In this document: positions 12,522 through 12,888 of the stretch, piece by piece
Position numbering within the stretch: position 1 is the first letter of the stretch
Layout: each line of letters opens with the position of its first letter
Source: Acidimicrobiales bacterium
GTDB taxonomy: Bacteria > Actinomycetota > Acidimicrobiia > Acidimicrobiales > SHLQ01
DNA: 12,888 nt
Reading direction: 5' to 3'
Assembly: GCA_013002375.1 (NCBI GenBank)
Contig: JABDJW010000199.1
Location: 1 to 12,888, forward strand
Notes under the pieces: generated by a model
Seen by the model: the letters and a program-made list of their open reading frames with translations, nothing else
Databases searched by the model: none
What the model was told of the DNA's origin: nothing
Made by a program: the position numbers and the translations under genes

Positions 12522-12888
12522 TGGGCACCTCCGGCCATGAGGGTGACGGCGGTCTCGACGCCGTCGATGATCGATTGATAGCCGGTGCAGCGGCAGATGT
12601 TGCCGCTCAGCTCCTCGCGGATCTCGTCGCGGGTCGGGGACGGGTTCGACTCCAACAATGCGAGGGTGCTCATCAGAAAGCCCGGCGCGCAGAACGAGCA
12701 CTGGAAGCCGTGCGATTCGTGCATGGCCTGCTGGACCGGATGCATCTCGTCGCCGGTGGCCAGGCCTTCGATGGTCGTGATCTCGGCGCCGTCGGCCTGG
12801 ACTCCGAGCATCAAGCAGGAGCGGGCCGGCTGGCCGTCGAGCATGATCGTGCACGCGCCGCACACGCCGTGTTCGCAGCCCAGGTGGG
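12518..12888 (-). CDS. Molybdenum hydroxylase [2Fe-2S] small subunit (CoxS-like), N-terminus missing
   Basis: The final 122 residues of the iron-sulfur subunit that passes electrons from the Mo site toward FAD. All eight cluster Cys are present. The plant-ferredoxin-type cluster is C4, C9, C12 and C24 (numbered from the first visible residue, in GCEHGVCGACT and SCLML). The second, family-specific cluster is C63-x2-C66 and C98-x-C100 (CSFCAPGF, CRCTGY), with the standard 31-residue spacing. About 35-40 residues are cut off by the right edge. The stop overlaps the large-subunit start by 4 bp, so the two are co-translated. The FAD (CoxM-like) subunit is not in the window and would be expected further right, upstream on this strand. 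Confidence 0.96.
   Translation of the reverse strand, partial: HLGCEHGVCGACTIMLDGQPARSCLMLGVQADGAEITTIEGLATGDEMHPVQQAMHESHGFQCSFCAPGFLMSTLALLESNPSPTRDEIREELSGNICRCTGYQSIIDGVETAVTLMAGGAQ
12527..12532 (-). promoter_or_regulatory. Shine-Dalgarno that sets the large-subunit GTG start
   Basis: GGAGGT on the minus strand lies five bases before the GTG at 12521-12519, inside the last codons of the small-subunit gene. It rules out the far upstream extension of this frame (to 12863), which is only a shadow of the small-subunit gene. Confidence 0.75.

Noticed and set aside
10788..12578. Long plus-strand ORF of 596 codons
   Set aside because: It is antisense to the molybdenum hydroxylase large subunit, which has clear family motifs; no motif is visible in the antisense product.
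12522..12863. N-terminal extension of the molybdenum hydroxylase large subunit
   Set aside because: The frame is open but out of register with the [2Fe-2S] subunit encoded there. A GTG with GGAGGT at 12521 starts the family-like sequence.
9960..12888. Aerobic CO dehydrogenase (coxSL)
   Set aside because: The active-site loop lacks the Cys-containing AYxCSFR motif of form I CO dehydrogenase, so a cox gene name is not justified.
1..12888. CRISPR array, insertion sequence, prophage or defence cassette
   Set aside because: No spaced repeats, transposase, integrase, phage structural gene or recognised defence protein was seen; gene composition is uniform throughout.

Overview
The window looks like a piece of chromosome from a high-GC actinobacterium. 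The signs are GC-rich third codon positions, tightly packed genes, 4-bp ATGA/GTGA overlaps, several starts with a TANNNT -10 box 5-6 bases upstream and no Shine-Dalgarno (leaderless style), and families common in Actinobacteria: WS/DGAT acyltransferase, class III cyclase-ATPase regulators and GerMN lipoproteins. An Acidimicrobiia-like source fits the gene content, but this is inference. No rRNA, tRNA, CRISPR array, insertion sequence or phage gene was seen.

Layout. (1) 1-2873, minus strand: a probable translationally coupled cluster. A possible 35-aa ORF with a strong Shine-Dalgarno overlaps a 129-aa single-span membrane protein, which overlaps a large class III nucleotidyl cyclase / NB-ARC-type ATPase / TPR regulator that runs off the left edge. 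The start of the membrane-protein gene carries an unusual cluster of inverted and direct repeats. (2) 3044-4511, plus strand: an AhpD/carboxymuconolactone-decarboxylase-like protein followed by a phytanoyl-CoA dioxygenase-like Fe(II) enzyme, both apparently leaderless. A perfect palindrome overlaps the first promoter. (3) 4517-5569, minus: a secreted lipoprotein with a GerMN domain and a Cys-containing C-terminal region. (4) 5741-6184, plus: a small helical protein, possibly hemerythrin-like. (5) 6200-6529, minus: a small single-span membrane protein. (6) 6567-9952, plus: an HSL-type alpha/beta hydrolase, then a second alpha/beta hydrolase overlapping a wax ester synthase/diacylglycerol acyltransferase gene. 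This is a neutral-lipid or ester module. (7) 9960-12888, minus: the large and (partial) small subunits of a molybdenum hydroxylase of the xanthine/aldehyde oxidase family. The large subunit has an unusual insertion and an atypical active-site loop.

How the genes may work together. The right two thirds are rich in ester hydrolysis, acyl transfer, alpha-hydroxylation-type oxygenase and molybdenum hydroxylase functions, as expected for an organism that uses and stores lipid or aromatic carbon. Only two links are directly supported by gene overlap: hydrolase with acyltransferase, and the two molybdenum hydroxylase subunits. No clear defence or mobile system was found. The items most worth following are the divergent molybdenum hydroxylase large subunit, the short-ORF/membrane protein/cyclase coupling cascade with its repeat cluster, and the palindrome-covered leaderless promoter.
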